Shown here: piece by piece, positions 1 to 9,940 of the stretch
How positions within the stretch are numbered: the first letter of the stretch is position 1
How the letters are laid out: the number at the start of each line of letters is the position of its first letter
From: Pinguiococcus pyrenoidosus
Taxonomy: Eukaryota > Sar > Pinguiophyceae > Pinguiochrysidales > Pinguiochrysidaceae
DNA: 64,000 bases
Direction: 5' to 3'
NCBI GenBank assembly: GCA_019677205.1
Contig: JAAMXY010001516.1
Span: forward strand, 248,001-312,000
The notes under the pieces: generated by a model
What the model was told of the DNA's origin: nothing
What the model saw: only the letters and a program-made list of their open reading frames with translations
The model's database searches: none
Made by a program: the position numbers and the translations under genes

Positions 1-2
1 CC

Positions 3-257
3 CGCCGTGCCTACGGTACCAACTACATCGAGACGTAAGTTCCAGACGGTGGTGGCGCAGGACGCAAGTGTGCTGCTTTGCTAACGTTGTCCGTTCCCAA
101 CCTTTGCAGGCTCCGTGTACAGATCCATGCCAATTGCCGCATCCGCCGCATCTACTTCTCTGACCGCTTGTACTCCGAGGAGGACCTTCCGCCTGAGTTC
201 AAGCTCTTCCTCCCCATCCAGAAGGAAGCTCAGCAGCCTCAGGAGGCCCAAGCGTAG
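3..257 (+). CDS. CFAP20: CFAP20/BUG22, C-terminal end (5' truncated)
   Basis: Exons 3..34 and 110..257, separated by a 75-bp GT-AG intron that has a CTAAC branch-point-like motif at 81-85. The joined frame reads [20 protein letters not shown] followed by a segment with YFSDRLYSE and EFKLFLP. I recognise this as the nearly invariant C-terminus of CFAP20 (BUG22), a small ciliary protein of about 190 residues. In the family it belongs to axonemal doublet and centriolar structures and influences tubulin modification and ciliary beating. The upstream three quarters of the gene lies outside the window. It converges on the RRM gene with 187 bp between stop codons. Its near-perfect conservation makes it a firm anchor that the organism is ciliated. 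Confidence 0.93.
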
Positions 258-444
258 TAGTTTAGAGATCCGGAGAGACCAGGAGCCAGCTTGCCGGCGC
301 CCCCCTTAGACTTAGTAGACCGCGTCTGGCAAGGTCAGCAGTGTTCTTCTCTTTCGTCAAGTGGCAGGATTGATGATGGAGGAAGCATGTGAATGCAGCA
401 GTGTCTCAGTGCAATGAAGCATGTTTCCCGTCGGCGAGCCATCG

Positions 445-1638
445 TCATTCTTTCTCCAGTGCCGCGAAGAAGTCGTCTAGCTCTGCCATCTGCGTCGGAT
501 CTGGTTCCTTCTCGCCATCCTCTGCTGCTATGCTTTCTACTCTATCAATTGGCCGAGCTGCGACACACGGCGGGGCTTGAATTGTTACGCTGGAGGCCGT
601 GGTCACCTGGGCACGGCCCGGGGTGCTTTGCAGACTCGCAACGCCGGGTTCCGCCGCCTTGGTCATCCAAGAAGGCAGCGTCGCCGCTTGCCCGCGACCC
701 ATGCCTCTCACGAACATCTTACTGCTCGAAGCCGCCAAGCTTTTCTCTTGCCTGCTCGTCTGAAATCCCAGGCCGGGACCGAGCTCCTCGTATACTTCCT
801 TGATCAGGCTTCTGGTAACGTCGCTGCCCTCCTCGCCTTCATCTTTCGTCACGTCCGCCGTGGCTGGCGCTGGATTCTCCTCAACGCTCTCCCTGCTAGC
901 TTCATTCTTGCGTCCAAAATCGGCAATGGACAGCTGGATCGGCTGTCCGGCTGCCAGGTCCACTCCATTGAGATCCTCGATGGCTCTTGCGGCATCCGCC
1001 GCGCGCGTCAGCGTTATCAAGGCATCTCCCTTTGGAACGCCCTCCTTTGTTCGGTAGAGCTTCACTCGCCGGACCGTACCGTACACGGAGAACAGCCGCT
1101 CGATGTTCTCCTCGATGATGTGCTCCGGTAATCCGCTGGCGTAGATCACGGCGTTTGGATCGCCTCTCCGCTTCTGGCCCTGCTGCCGCGGCGGCGGAGC
1201 GCTTTCTCGCCTTTTCGCTTCCTCCGCTTTTCTTGCCTGCGCCTCCAGCCTTGCGCGATCCTTCTCAGCGACTAACTCAAAATTGCGGAGCAAGGCTTTT
1301 CGCATTCGCTCGGCTTCCCGCTCTCCCAGAGGGTTGGCAGGGTTGAACGGCACAAAAGCTGCTCTCCGAAGGCCCGATTCCCCATCGGTAGACAGCATCA
1401 CCATGCTGGCCTCCTTCTGGATCTTCGCCACGGCTCTGGCAACCTCCTCGGCAGTGCCCCCCGCCGACGAGGACGGCGTGGACACGCTCTGTTCCTGGTA
1501 CAAGGTCGCATTCGGATCCGCCGCAGCTGGGACAGAGACTGCTTGATCACTCGCTGCCGAGAGGGTTTGGAGCTTCGCCAGGGCCTCCAGCGCCTTTGGC
1601 GGCAGAGGCACGCCTCGATGGTCACTCGAAGCCGCCAT
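445..1638 (-). CDS. RRM-domain RNA-binding protein, TatSF1/CUS2-like
   Basis: Single open frame of 397 residues from an ATG at 1638. A charged helical stretch rich in R, E and A (about 110-155) precedes one RRM (about 160-245). Its RNP2-like strand is VIYASGLPEH, and the following VKLYRTKEGVPKGDALI resembles the first RRM of HTATSF1/Cus2-type splicing factors. The C-terminal part carries a GRG....LPSWMTK motif and an acidic end (DDFFAALEKE). The likely role is in pre-mRNA splicing or another nuclear RNA process; the TatSF1 comparison is from motif memory. No intron is needed. It is transcribed divergently from the small gene near 2160. Confidence 0.75.
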   Translation of the reverse strand: MAASSDHRGVPLPPKALEALAKLQTLSAASDQAVSVPAAADPNATLYQEQSVSTPSSSAGGTAEEVARAVAKIQKEASMVMLSTDGESGLRRAAFVPFNPANPLGEREAERMRKALLRNFELVAEKDRARLEAQARKAEEAKRRESAPPPRQQGQKRRGDPNAVIYASGLPEHIIEENIERLFSVYGTVRRVKLYRTKEGVPKGDALITLTRAADAARAIEDLNGVDLAAGQPIQLSIADFGRKNEASRESVEENPAPATADVTKDEGEEGSDVTRSLIKEVYEELGPGLGFQTSRQEKSLAASSSKMFVRGMGRGQAATLPSWMTKAAEPGVASLQSTPGRAQVTTASSVTIQAPPCVAARPIDRVESIAAEDGEKEPDPTQMAELDDFFAALEKE

Positions 1639-2159
1639 CCTCTCGCGTGAACATCTCCGAAGGACCGATCCGCGCCGAACTGGCGAACAGCGTTGGTGGA
1701 CAGAGACAAACGCCGGACAGATTCGGTCCTTGGACAGATCTTTGGCGTGCGGACAGATACAGCATCGGGCTGCAGATTCGAATATGGAATTCGAAACTCA
1801 GCAGTCAATCGACGAGCAATTCTGGCGAACCGGCGTTGATCCATTGGTCAATTTCTGCCGTGAAGACTCCTTTGTCGAACGCGTGCCACAGCACAGCAAC
1901 TTGGCGCAAGGCGTCTCCTCAACAAGCCGCTTGAGCTGCCGCGTCGCCGCGACTTTGTGTTATCCGACGCCACTCAGAGACCGTCTGCACTTTCGCGCCC
2001 AAGCCAAGCATTCCTTTGTGGTGGGAATGTACCCCTGACTCCTCGACTAGGAGGACCCCACCGCCGCAGATTCCGCTGAATTCGCTGTCGGTAATTCCGC
2101 GTGCGAAAGGCGTACGAAGCCAAAAGCTGCTTCCTCAAGATCTTTGAGCGCCGCGGAGG
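1639..2159. other. Divergent intergenic region, possible unplaced first exon
   Basis: Spacer between the RRM gene (minus) and the small plus-strand gene. An ATG at 1784 opens a plus-strand frame beginning MEFETQQSIDEQFWRTG that looks protein-like for about 42 residues. It could be the first exon of the gene at 2160-2610, but I could not find a donor site that joins the frames convincingly. No repeats seen. Confidence 0.35.
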
Positions 2160-2610
2160 ATGGAGCCGTCGCGACCAAGATCCAGCTATCCAAACGTGAT
2201 CGAACCTCCGAAGGGCAGGCTGCAGCAGATCTTCGAGGAGCACAGCTACAACTGTGAGTTCCACCCTGTGAAAGCCCATTGGAATGCGGCGGTGGGGGCG
2301 ACGGCCTGTGGCCTGGCCTTGAGCGTAGGCAGGGGCGCTGCCTTCATGCTGACGGTTCCGTCGGGCCTACGCCTGCGAGGATTCCTCTTCGCGGCGCGCT
2401 CCACAGGTGCGGATGAAGCCGGCGACACTCGAGTTGCAGAACCACGCACCCCTGACCACGCCGCGGGATGTAGCGCCTCTCTACTGCATTCCGTTCCTGC
2501 TAGGGACTCAGTATGACTGCTGGCGCACGAAGGTGGAGCGACGACAGAAGCGACAGGGCGTCTTCGCCCGCAAGAGAGACTTCAGTCAGCACGGAGCAGC
2601 CGATCTTTAG
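2160..2610 (+). CDS. Small unknown protein, two exons (tentative)
   Basis: Exons 2160..2324 and 2407..2610 join in phase across an 82-bp GT-AG intron. This gives about 122 residues from the ATG at 2160 and would be longer if the frame at 1784 belongs to it. The first exon includes CEFHPVKAHWNAAVG and a short apolar run (ATACGLALS). The second includes TTPRDVAPLYCIPFLLG followed by a basic tail. The composition suggests a small protein with one or two membrane-associated stretches. I do not recognise the family. Support comes from the matching intron phases, the strand context (divergent from the RRM gene, convergent with the HAD gene) and protein-like composition on both sides of the splice. 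The true start may be elsewhere. Confidence 0.4.
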
Positions 2611-2613
2611 GTG

Positions 2614-3275
2614 CAACCAAGTCGCGATGAACGAGCCAACTGCGTTGCGGCTTGACGGCTTGACGGCTGGCAAGGTATCCAACCAAGGCTAGGCTTCTCA
2701 AAAGTCTCAGCAGATCCCCGGACTTTCCAATGTCCCGTGCAGGCATTGCCTGGGATAGCCTGGTATCGTCGTTCCCGGCAAGCCTTGCTTTCTCGCTTCT
2801 GTTTGTCCTGTAGTTGTCCTGGACAACGCAACGGCTGCAAGGACATTCCTGCGACCTCTTGCAGCAAGGTCTTGCGCACGCACCCACGGAGCTGACTCAA
2901 TGGCAGCTTTCTTGTCCTTTCAATCGTGTGCTTCTTTCCTCTCCGAGTCACCAGCGCTCTTCGGCGTACTCTGCGCGCCATTTCCTTGTTCTAGAGACAT
3001 GGCGCACTTCTGCGGAAGCCCGAAGGAGCGCTCTCCTGCAAGCCGGTTTGGATATCCCAGGCGCACCCTGGCTCAGGCGGATCCTGCCTGGTGCGCCTTT
3101 CTCGGCCATTTGCAAGTGGCATGAAAAGGAGCCTTCCGACTACGCGAATGCTCACATCATCTGCAACAGCTTGCTCAGTCGTTGGGCTGGTGCAGAATGA
3201 AGTTGTTCTCCTCCGCGATCTTTTGAGAAGCGACGCTGGTGGGTTAGAAGGCAGCGCGGCGATGCGGTATCTCCA
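2614..3275. other. Convergent spacer with no supported feature
   Basis: About 660 bp between the small plus-strand gene and the HAD phosphatase. Short frames occur on both strands, but none shows recognisable motifs or in-phase splice sites. A GTAGGG lies just before the HAD stop, so a further 3' exon of that gene here cannot be excluded. Confidence 0.5.
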
Positions 3276-4319
3276 TCAAAGTCGCCCTACCTTCCGAAGC
3301 AGCGCGGTCGATTCGGACTCTCCAACAAGGGCTCCGTCTGCTGCTGCGGAGGTTATCATCAGCCGCTCCTGCTTCGCCATGAGCAGCATCGGCACGTCGT
3401 CGATCGAGTTCCCAGCAGCGAACATGACCCGGCCACCCAGGCCGGCTGCTCGCAAGGCTTCCGGCTTCCCCTCGTTCCACGAGACAGGCATGCTGGGATG
3501 CATCTCGCCAGTGGTCCGCCCCCTGTCGTCGACAGCTAGCCTGATGCCAAAGATGTCGCCCTCCGATATTCCCATGGCTTCCGCGCCCGCGATGACCGAG
3601 GCTGCGGGCGAAGCCGTAACCAAAACCGTCCGCCAGCCTCGGGACTGCAGAGCCGCGATGAGATCGGCCATGCCCCAGAAGACGGTGTCTTTCAGGCCCC
3701 GCTCCTCATAGGTTCCCCACGCCTTGTAGGCCGCGTCCTGAATCTCCTCCAAGGTCAAGCCTTCGAGCAGCTTGGTGCATCCGGCGAGAGCTGCTCGCCT
3801 TGCATCGCCTTTCGAGTCTGCGTAGCTTTGGCCAGCCTGGGCAGTGGCGTCGGCACCCAGCTTGCCCTCTCGGACCAAAACCTGCGTGAAGGCGTCAAAC
3901 GCTTTCAGAAGCGCAGATCGGGAAACGAGAATGAGCGTGTTGCCGTCCGGGAAACGTCATTGAAACGCAATTGCTGTGGCCTTACCGTCGCCTCCCCACA
4001 GCGTGCCGTCCGCATCAAAGGCCGCAACCGGTCTGAACCCAGGTCGCTCATCCACCGGCTCCTCCAGGAGTGCCTCGAGGCGTCGGAACGCTTCCGGAGA
4101 CCAGGGTGCAGGGTCTAGGGAGAGCACGCCGCGACTCGGTTTGGTGGCTCCCGCAGGCATCACATCGAGACTTCGGGCGACTTGCGTCCGGCACAGCGTA
4201 CGAAAGTGGACGGCAGAGAAAGGTAGCGCCGGCTGAGTCACTAAGAGGAAAGATGTCACGCGCAGACCCGGCGATTTCCAGCCCGAAGCTCGGAAAAACG
4301 GCGCAACTCGGCTTGCCAT
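3276..4319 (-). CDS. HAD-superfamily phosphatase (phosphoserine-phosphatase-like)
   Basis: Exons 3986..4319 and 3276..3901 (minus strand), joined across an 84-bp GT-AG intron, give 319 residues. Motif I is AAFDADGTLW at the end of exon 1, and the splice joins it to an AFDAFTQVLVREGKL segment, the usual continuation of SerB-like HAD enzymes. Motif II is the VLVTASPA segment. The motif III/IV region holds NEGKPEALR and AAGNSIDDVPML. The first 45 residues (MASRVAPFFRASGWK..., rich in R, S and F) look like an organellar presequence. The family dephosphorylates small phospho-metabolites with an aspartyl-phosphate intermediate; the substrate cannot be told. It is divergent from the p24 gene across an AT-rich spacer. 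Confidence 0.8.
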
Positions 4320-4439
4320 GACAAGACAGCTGGAAAGTTTAAGTTTTTTTCCACGCCAAAGAAAGAAGGGAAAAGACAACGAAGGCACCCAACACCCAAC
4401 AAGGCTTCGAGTTTCGTTGCAGCTCCACTTGTAGATACT

Positions 4440-4690
4440 ATGGGGAAAACGTCAAAGCGGCGTTGTGTGCCATATGCTTTGGAAATGTTGGATTTGGGCG
4501 CGAAAAGGAGGACGTGTATTCGATCGTCTCATCTTTCAAAATCATTCGGAATGGGAAATGTTTGTTATCTCTTTATAATTCAGCAACTTTTATTATTTGA
4601 TATTTTTATATTATTTTCATATGTAAACAACTTTGTTAAAGATTTTGGTAGCAATAATTTTAATATTTTAAAATTAATCGTTCTTTTCCC
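4440..4690. promoter_or_regulatory. AT-rich island in divergent HAD/p24 spacer
   Basis: The spacer between the HAD start (4319) and the p24 start (4772) contains a strongly AT-rich block. Its core, about 4558-4680, has TTTATTATTTGATATTTTTA and several TAATATTTTA-like stretches, while the surroundings are GC-rich. Such blocks recur in other divergent spacers of this window. I infer a bidirectional promoter or nucleosome-free region; no defined TATA box can be assigned. Confidence 0.5.
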
Positions 4691-4771
4691 TTGTCTTTGC
4701 CAGGCCTCCTTGTCTCTGCCTCGCGCGCGCAGTGCAGCGCTCGCGTCTCTGGTGGTGCTCCTCGCACCAAG

Positions 4772-5535
4772 ATGAGGACGAGTGCGACGCTGTACGCCGC
4801 TCTTGCGCTGGTTTGGGTGGGCTGGGTGAGGGGCACGAGCGTGTCCGTGATGCCGCAGCAGAGGGAATGCTTCATCCTCGCGCTGGAGCAAGGGAACGCG
4901 TGCTACGGCAACTTTGAGGTCCTGGAGTCGCTTTCCGCGCTGGAGCTCAAGAACATTCACGTCTCCATCGTGGGCCCGGGTTCGACGCCCCGGGAGCTTT
5001 ACAAGGTGTGACGCGTGGGCCGCTGTTGTCAGAGTCGGGAGGTTTTCTTTTCGTGCGCTTTTTTTCCGTGCTGACCAGCTCTTTACGGCCCAGAATTCCG
5101 GCCAGGAGGACGGTTCGTTCGTGGAGAAAGTCGACGAGACTGGGGAGCACACCATGTGCATCGGGAACAAGAATCCGAGGGGTTCCAGCCCCGTGGAGGT
5201 GGGCTTTGCGTTTCGCAAAGCCTCCAGTCCAGGCGAAACAGGACTCGCGCAGACCATCACGAAGGTCCTCGAGGGCTTGCAGGTGACCTTCCAGCCTTGA
5301 AAAGGCGTGGTGCGCATTTCCCGACTTGACCCTTGTTCTTCCCGTCCTCCTGCAGTCGCTGAAGGATCACCAAAGCTACATGAGGGAGCGAGAGCAGCTG
5401 CATCGGAAGATGTCGGAGAGCACCAACAGCCAAGTGATCCAGTGGTCCATCAAGGAAGCCATCGTCTTGGCCGTGATGACGGTGTGGCAGATCATGTACA
5501 TTCGCAAGTTCTTCGAGGTGAAGAGAGTAATTTAG
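4772..5535 (+). CDS. p24/emp24-gp25L cargo receptor (GOLD domain)
   Basis: Exons 4772..5005, 5094..5282 and 5356..5535 (introns 88 and 73 bp, GT-AG, the first with a CTGAC branch-like motif) give 200 residues, the normal size for p24 proteins. Order: signal peptide (MRTSATLYAALALVWVGWVRG), GOLD beta domain with paired Cys (ECFILAL and HTMCIGNKN), a coiled coil (SLKDHQSYMREREQLH), the diagnostic ESTNSQVIQWS motif, a transmembrane helix, and a short cytosolic tail with FFEVKRVI. In the family the FF/basic tail binds COPI and COPII coats and the proteins cycle between ER and Golgi sorting cargo. A cluster of minisatellites begins 15 bp after the stop. Confidence 0.93.
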
Positions 5536-5550
5536 ATTCTGCCCCTGAGG

Positions 5551-5613
5551 GCGCCTTTCATAGCGCCTTTCATAGCGCCTCTCATGGCGCCTTTCATAGC
5601 GCCTTTCAAAGCG
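5551..5613. repeat. 12-bp tandem repeat, unit GCGCCTTTCATA
   Basis: Five near-perfect copies directly after the p24 stop codon, with single-base changes in copies three and five. It is the first of four unrelated short tandem arrays in the 767-bp spacer between p24 and PhyH, both on the plus strand. Confidence 0.9.
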
Positions 5614-5691
5614 ACTGCTTCGTGATCCTCACGCCTGCGCTGCGCTGCTCCGGTCAGCTGGTCCGCGGAACCACTGAAGCACCCACGGCTC

Positions 5692-5759
5692 GGAGATCAG
5701 AAGATCAGAAGATAAGGAGATCAGAAGACCAGAAGATCAGAGATCAGAGATCAGAGCTC
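5692..5759. repeat. GATCAGA-type tandem repeat
   Basis: Repeated GGAGATCAGAA / GATCAGAA / GATCAGA units, about eight imperfect copies whose unit shortens along the array. Non-coding. Confidence 0.85.
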
Positions 5760-5800
5760 AAAATAGAAAGAGCCTTGGGTTTGTGACAGGTGGACACAAG

Positions 5801-5888
5801 TTCGGTGTCGGTTTCGGTTTTGGTTTCGGTGTCGGTTTCGGTTTCGGTGTCGGTTTCGGTGTCGGTTTCGGTGTCGGTTTCGGTGTCG
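5801..5888. repeat. 12-bp tandem repeat, unit GGTTTCGGTGTC
   Basis: Alternating GGTTTC and GGTGTC hexamers, about fourteen in a row. Being a multiple of three without stops, it produces spurious open frames on both strands (FGFGVGFG on plus, ETDTETDTE on minus). I read it as a minisatellite. A short GATTCC array (about 5904-5938) follows. Confidence 0.88.
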
Positions 5889-6301
5889 AACGCCGGTTCT
5901 TTTCGATTCCGATAGATGCCGATTCCGATTCCGATTTCCAGGCTTTCGACTTCGGTTTGTCTTTGGGTTCCTTGCCCAATCACCGCGATCGTACGTCACT
6001 TCTCTTGGCCTCAATCCAATTACGTCGGTTCACGCCACCATTTGGTTCCGCAGGCGGACGCATAGGCCGCGTGGATACCCCTGCGATGTCAAATCAGAAT
6101 CAAGGTGAAGTTTGCTAATCGTAGCCATCTTTAGAGATGGCACCAGCGTCCTCAGGTTGAGGGTTGAACACTTCTGGATATGCAGATCGCAGCGTTTATC
6201 TTGGCGCTTCCGAGCCGCCGAGCGCCCCAGATACCAAGCTGCCAGCGCCGTGCTGGGCCACTCTCCCTTGCAAAGGAGCGTTCGGAAGCACCACGAGCCA
6301 G

Positions 6302-7603
6302 ATGAAGAGATTCGCTGCGGCGCTGTCCGTTTTGGGCCTTGCGAGCGCCTTCCAGCGGCCGGTCGGGCGTCCTGCCCGCGCGATCTCACGCAGGTTTATG
6401 TCGGATGTCACTGGCGAAGCCGTCAGCAGCGGCAGCAGCTCCAAGAAGGCGGGCACGGCTCCCAGCGACGGCTCCGGACGCGTCATTGGCGACTACAACC
6501 TCTTTGACTACGGCGTGTGGCTCCAGGACCCCAAGATTCCGCTGCCCCAGGGCGTTTCTGCCACGGATGCGCCGCAGTTTTTCGCCGTGACGGACGCGAT
6601 GATCGAGACGCTCGAGCGGGACGGCGTGGTCCACATTCCTGGCGTGCTGAGCGCGGAGTGGCTGGAGTACCTCCGGGCTTGCACCATGCACCAGGTGGAG
6701 AACCCGCATATCTGGAGCTTCGCCGGCACGGCGTCCAAGCTCTACGACTACATCCAGCGCAACGTGTGGCAGACCAACATGGGCTTCGCCCGCTTCTTCT
6801 ACCACAGCCCCGTGGGCAGCGTCCTGTCGCAGCTGGGCAGGTCGGAGACCATTCGCATCTCCACCGATCTGCTCATGGTCAACCCCAACCGCGGCTTCAA
6901 GTGGCACCAGGACAACCAGAACGGGCCGATCGACTTCGAGGACGGCATCCGCTTTTGGATCACCATGGACGACACGCCGAAGGACTACGGAGCGCCCGTG
7001 TACCTCAAGGGCTCCCACAACAACAAGGTGATCGATGACATGGCCGTCTTCGTGGATGTCGACTCCGAGGGACTGGAGGAGTACGTGGACGAGCGGCTCA
7101 CCTTCCCGATCCGCGCCGGGGACATGCTGGTGTGGCACCCGCGGTGCATCCACAAGATCGACGGGCCCAAGACCGGCGTCTGGACCCAGTTCCGCCGGGT
7201 GTTGGGAGGCACCTGCGCCAAGGACGGCGCCATCTACAAGGACAAGCGAGGTTCCGGCGGCGTCTTCAGCGACTTGGGAAAGCACACGCTGAGGCACATG
7301 CAGCCCCTGAAGTCCGCCTTCTTCCCGCAAATCTACCCGGCGCCGATCCCTGCCGAGATGGAGGCCCGCCGGCGCGGGGAGGTGCAGCGCGACATCTGGG
7401 ACGTCCCGAACAAGGTCGGGCAGCTTTTTGGGAACATGGCGACGAAGAAGTTCAACAGCTGGTTCGACGTGCTGGGATCGACCAACGAGGAAGAGACGGA
7501 GGTGTCAAGAGTAGCCGAAGAGATAGAGAAGGACGCCTCGGCGGAGCAGCAAACGGAGATCGAGCACGGTCTTCCTAGGAACCCGACTAGCCCCTTTGGA
7601 TGA
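6302..7603 (+). CDS. Phytanoyl-CoA dioxygenase (PhyH) family, plastid-type leader
   Basis: 433 residues in one exon from the ATG at 6302. The N-terminus MKRFAAALSVLGLASAFQRP is a short signal peptide ending ASA followed by Phe, then an R/S/P-rich stretch (VGRPARAISRRFM). This is the ASA-FAP-type bipartite signal of red secondary plastids. The catalytic domain shows the 2-oxoglutarate/Fe(II) ligands: the HxD of FKWHQDNQNG and the distal His and Arg in WHPRCIHKIDGP and FRRVL. In the family, iron-dependent dioxygenases hydroxylate an unactivated carbon of lipids or small metabolites; the substrate is not predictable. Plastid location is inferred from the leader only. Confidence 0.85.
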   Translation: MKRFAAALSVLGLASAFQRPVGRPARAISRRFMSDVTGEAVSSGSSSKKAGTAPSDGSGRVIGDYNLFDYGVWLQDPKIPLPQGVSATDAPQFFAVTDAMIETLERDGVVHIPGVLSAEWLEYLRACTMHQVENPHIWSFAGTASKLYDYIQRNVWQTNMGFARFFYHSPVGSVLSQLGRSETIRISTDLLMVNPNRGFKWHQDNQNGPIDFEDGIRFWITMDDTPKDYGAPVYLKGSHNNKVIDDMAVFVDVDSEGLEEYVDERLTFPIRAGDMLVWHPRCIHKIDGPKTGVWTQFRRVLGGTCAKDGAIYKDKRGSGGVFSDLGKHTLRHMQPLKSAFFPQIYPAPIPAEMEARRRGEVQRDIWDVPNKVGQLFGNMATKKFNSWFDVLGSTNEEETEVSRVAEEIEKDASAEQQTEIEHGLPRNPTSPFG

Positions 7604-7894
7604 GCGGACTGGCTAGCCGCCTGTACGAAGCGCAGCAGGCAAGCGCGTAGACTTGACGCACTCCCGTCGATAGGATGTACATTCGGGGGCCTGATGGGAT
7701 AGTTTTCGAAGGGGCATCTTGGAGGAATGCTCCTTACTTGAGACCGGTTGTGTGCTGCATACCGCATTTTGTAGGACCGCACCAGGAAGATGGCATGCCG
7801 CAGAAAGCTGTTGGTCTGACGAAAGGCCGCTGAACCCTTGGAAAATGCCATTCGGAGACAAATTGACGACGGTGGTGCAAGCCAATGCATCTCT

Positions 7895-9940
7895 TTACTT
7901 CAGGTCTGGCATCTGCGTGATGAACGCCCTGGAGACCGTCAACGGATCATCTCGCATTGTCACTCCCGGGGGCAGGCCCATGGGCCGCGGCGCCTGAAAC
8001 AGGCGATCCATTGCCGCTGCCTGCGCCTTCTTCCGGCCGGTCATCGAAGTCGGCATCCCGCTGCCGCCGCCCTCCGACTCAAGTCGCTCGGCGAGCTTCT
8101 GCTTGCGCAGGTCCGCCTCTCTCTTGCGCAGGATCTCGCTGTGCTGCCTCCGCGAGGAGACCTTCAGGAACTGCCGGGAGGGGACCATGTCCACGACCTC
8201 CTCGGCGATGTCCTCGTCCAGCGTATCCAGTTCATCCGGCAGCACGGTCTCCTCCGGTTCATCTCCGGATCTGCCTGAGAACGGCTCGAGGTCCACCTGC
8301 GCCTTCACCGCCTCGCTCTGGATCCTGACGTTGTTCCGCAGCGGGGGCGACTCTTCGGATCGCGTGGCAGTGGTGGCAGAGTCATCCGCCATGCTGTTCA
8401 GGTCGTCGGCCCCGCTTTCTTCGTCGCTCGGCAGGACGTGGAAGCGACCGGGAGAAGACTCGCCCCCCCCGAGAGCTTCCATCATCTTGCTGAGAATCGT
8501 CTCGCAGAACTGCAGGCCCTCCAAGGCAGCAGTCCCGTTTGCACGAACGTCTTTCGAGTGCTCCGGCGGTTCCTCGAAATCAAAGGCCGTGGCGGAGATC
8601 TCCGCACTGCTGCTCCCGATGTCACCTCCGGCGGCCTCGAGCAAGGCGTTGTACCCTTCCAGCCGTTGGTGCAGCCCGGAGGCGCCCCCCCGAAGGGCGA
8701 CGATGACGGACTGGAGCCGCTCGGCAGCTGCCTTGCTCAGCTTCGCTGCGACGCGGTGGTCGAGGATCTTGGCCTTGAGGGAATCCGTGACCTCTCGATT
8801 CAGCTCGGTGCCCCCAATCCCCGCCTGCTTCAGATTCATGTAGCGATTCTCCGCCTCTTCCCGCTTCCCCTTGGCCTCCAGCAGCTTGTCTTCCGCTTCT
8901 CGGCGCTCCTCCAGGAGGTTCGATCGCTTCTTCTCCTGCTCTTGGAACTTCTCCACCATCTGCTCCATCGTGTTCACCCCAGTCGCCTGGCAGATCTGCA
9001 CAAAGGCCTCTTCCATCACCATGGCCATGCGGTTTTTCGCCTCGCTCTCGAGCCGGATCTTCTCCACCTGGGCAGTTCTCCGCTCGAGGTCCCTCCGAAA
9101 GAACTCCCTCTCTTCCTTGGACATGGTGCCTCTCAGCACCGTCGCGAGCTCCGCCTGCTGGATTTCACGCTGTTGTCGCCAGGTCTCCATTCGCCTCGCG
9201 TTCGCGAGCTGCTCCCGCTTAATCTGCAGAATCTTTCTCCGCTCCGTGTCATCGCGCTGGTACGTGTACAGCGTCGCCTCCAGATCCCTCGCCGCTCGCG
9301 TCCGCCCGACCTCGAGCTGCTGGACGAGAAGGGTCACCTCGCTCTGCTCTCGCGCCAATCTGTGGGTGGCCTCCTCCATCGCTCTCAGATGGGCATCAAA
9401 GTTCACGTCGTTCTTGGCCAAGCGACGATGCATGTGCTCCAGCTGCCGTCGGTAGTGGAGCTTGTCCTCTGTGGCTCGGTGCGCTTCTTCGATGTTGCGC
9501 ACCAGCTCCTTGATGGTCAAGCTATCCGGGCTCTCTCCCTTCTTCATCTCCTCCAAGGCGTCGCTTTCTATCTTCAGCGCTCTCAAGGCGCTGAGTCGCT
9601 CCTTCAGGAGCTCCGCTCGTTCGTCGGCGACGATTTTCAGCTCGTTGTACTTCTTCGCCTGCACGTTGACGACGGCTTCCATGACACGAAGCTGGCTCGT
9701 GTAAGAGTTGGTCTCCTGTGAGCCGATGCTGATCTTTCGCTTGTCCCGAGACCCGCCGTGCTCGTGGACGTTGTATGCGGGAGCGAGGCGCCGGACGGCC
9801 TCCACGAGCTCTCTCTTCGTCAGCTGCGGCAGCGCCCTTGCATCCTCGAGCGGGGCTAGCTTCGCCGAGCCTGGCATTGCCTTTCTCCTGCGCCGAGTGC
9901 TCTCCGTGCTGGGGGCGTTCTTGGAGGGCGAATCAAGCAT
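7895..9940 (-). CDS. Coiled-coil protein, outer-dynein-arm docking complex type
   Basis: 681 residues in one exon from the ATG at 9940 (the open frame extends further upstream without ATG). Nearly the whole protein, about residues 80-470, is coiled coil. The segment EEAFVQICQATGVNTMEQMV with EKFQEQEKK after it matches the conserved core of ODA docking-complex proteins (the CCDC114/CCDC151/ODA1-DCC2 group). The C-terminal third is acidic and low complexity. In the family these coiled coils anchor outer dynein arms on axonemal doublets. The exact paralogue cannot be settled by eye. It fits with CFAP20 and EML in the same window. It converges on PhyH with 291 bp between. Confidence 0.65.
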   Translation of the reverse strand: MLDSPSKNAPSTESTRRRRKAMPGSAKLAPLEDARALPQLTKRELVEAVRRLAPAYNVHEHGGSRDKRKISIGSQETNSYTSQLRVMEAVVNVQAKKYNELKIVADERAELLKERLSALRALKIESDALEEMKKGESPDSLTIKELVRNIEEAHRATEDKLHYRRQLEHMHRRLAKNDVNFDAHLRAMEEATHRLAREQSEVTLLVQQLEVGRTRAARDLEATLYTYQRDDTERRKILQIKREQLANARRMETWRQQREIQQAELATVLRGTMSKEEREFFRRDLERRTAQVEKIRLESEAKNRMAMVMEEAFVQICQATGVNTMEQMVEKFQEQEKKRSNLLEERREAEDKLLEAKGKREEAENRYMNLKQAGIGGTELNREVTDSLKAKILDHRVAAKLSKAAAERLQSVIVALRGGASGLHQRLEGYNALLEAAGGDIGSSSAEISATAFDFEEPPEHSKDVRANGTAALEGLQFCETILSKMMEALGGGESSPGRFHVLPSDEESGADDLNSMADDSATTATRSEESPPLRNNVRIQSEAVKAQVDLEPFSGRSGDEPEETVLPDELDTLDEDIAEEVVDMVPSRQFLKVSSRRQHSEILRKREADLRKQKLAERLESEGGGSGMPTSMTGRKKAQAAAMDRLFQAPRPMGLPPGVTMRDDPLTVSRAFITQMPDLK

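Noticed and set aside
5744-6118. Open frames reading FGFGVGFG or ETDTETDTE
   Set aside because: They are translations of the 12-bp GGTTTCGGTGTC minisatellite, whose unit is a multiple of three and stop-free on both strands.
8438-9721. 427-residue plus-strand open frame
   Set aside because: Antisense shadow of the coiled-coil gene; Leu/Arg-rich translation caused by Lys/Glu codons on the other strand.
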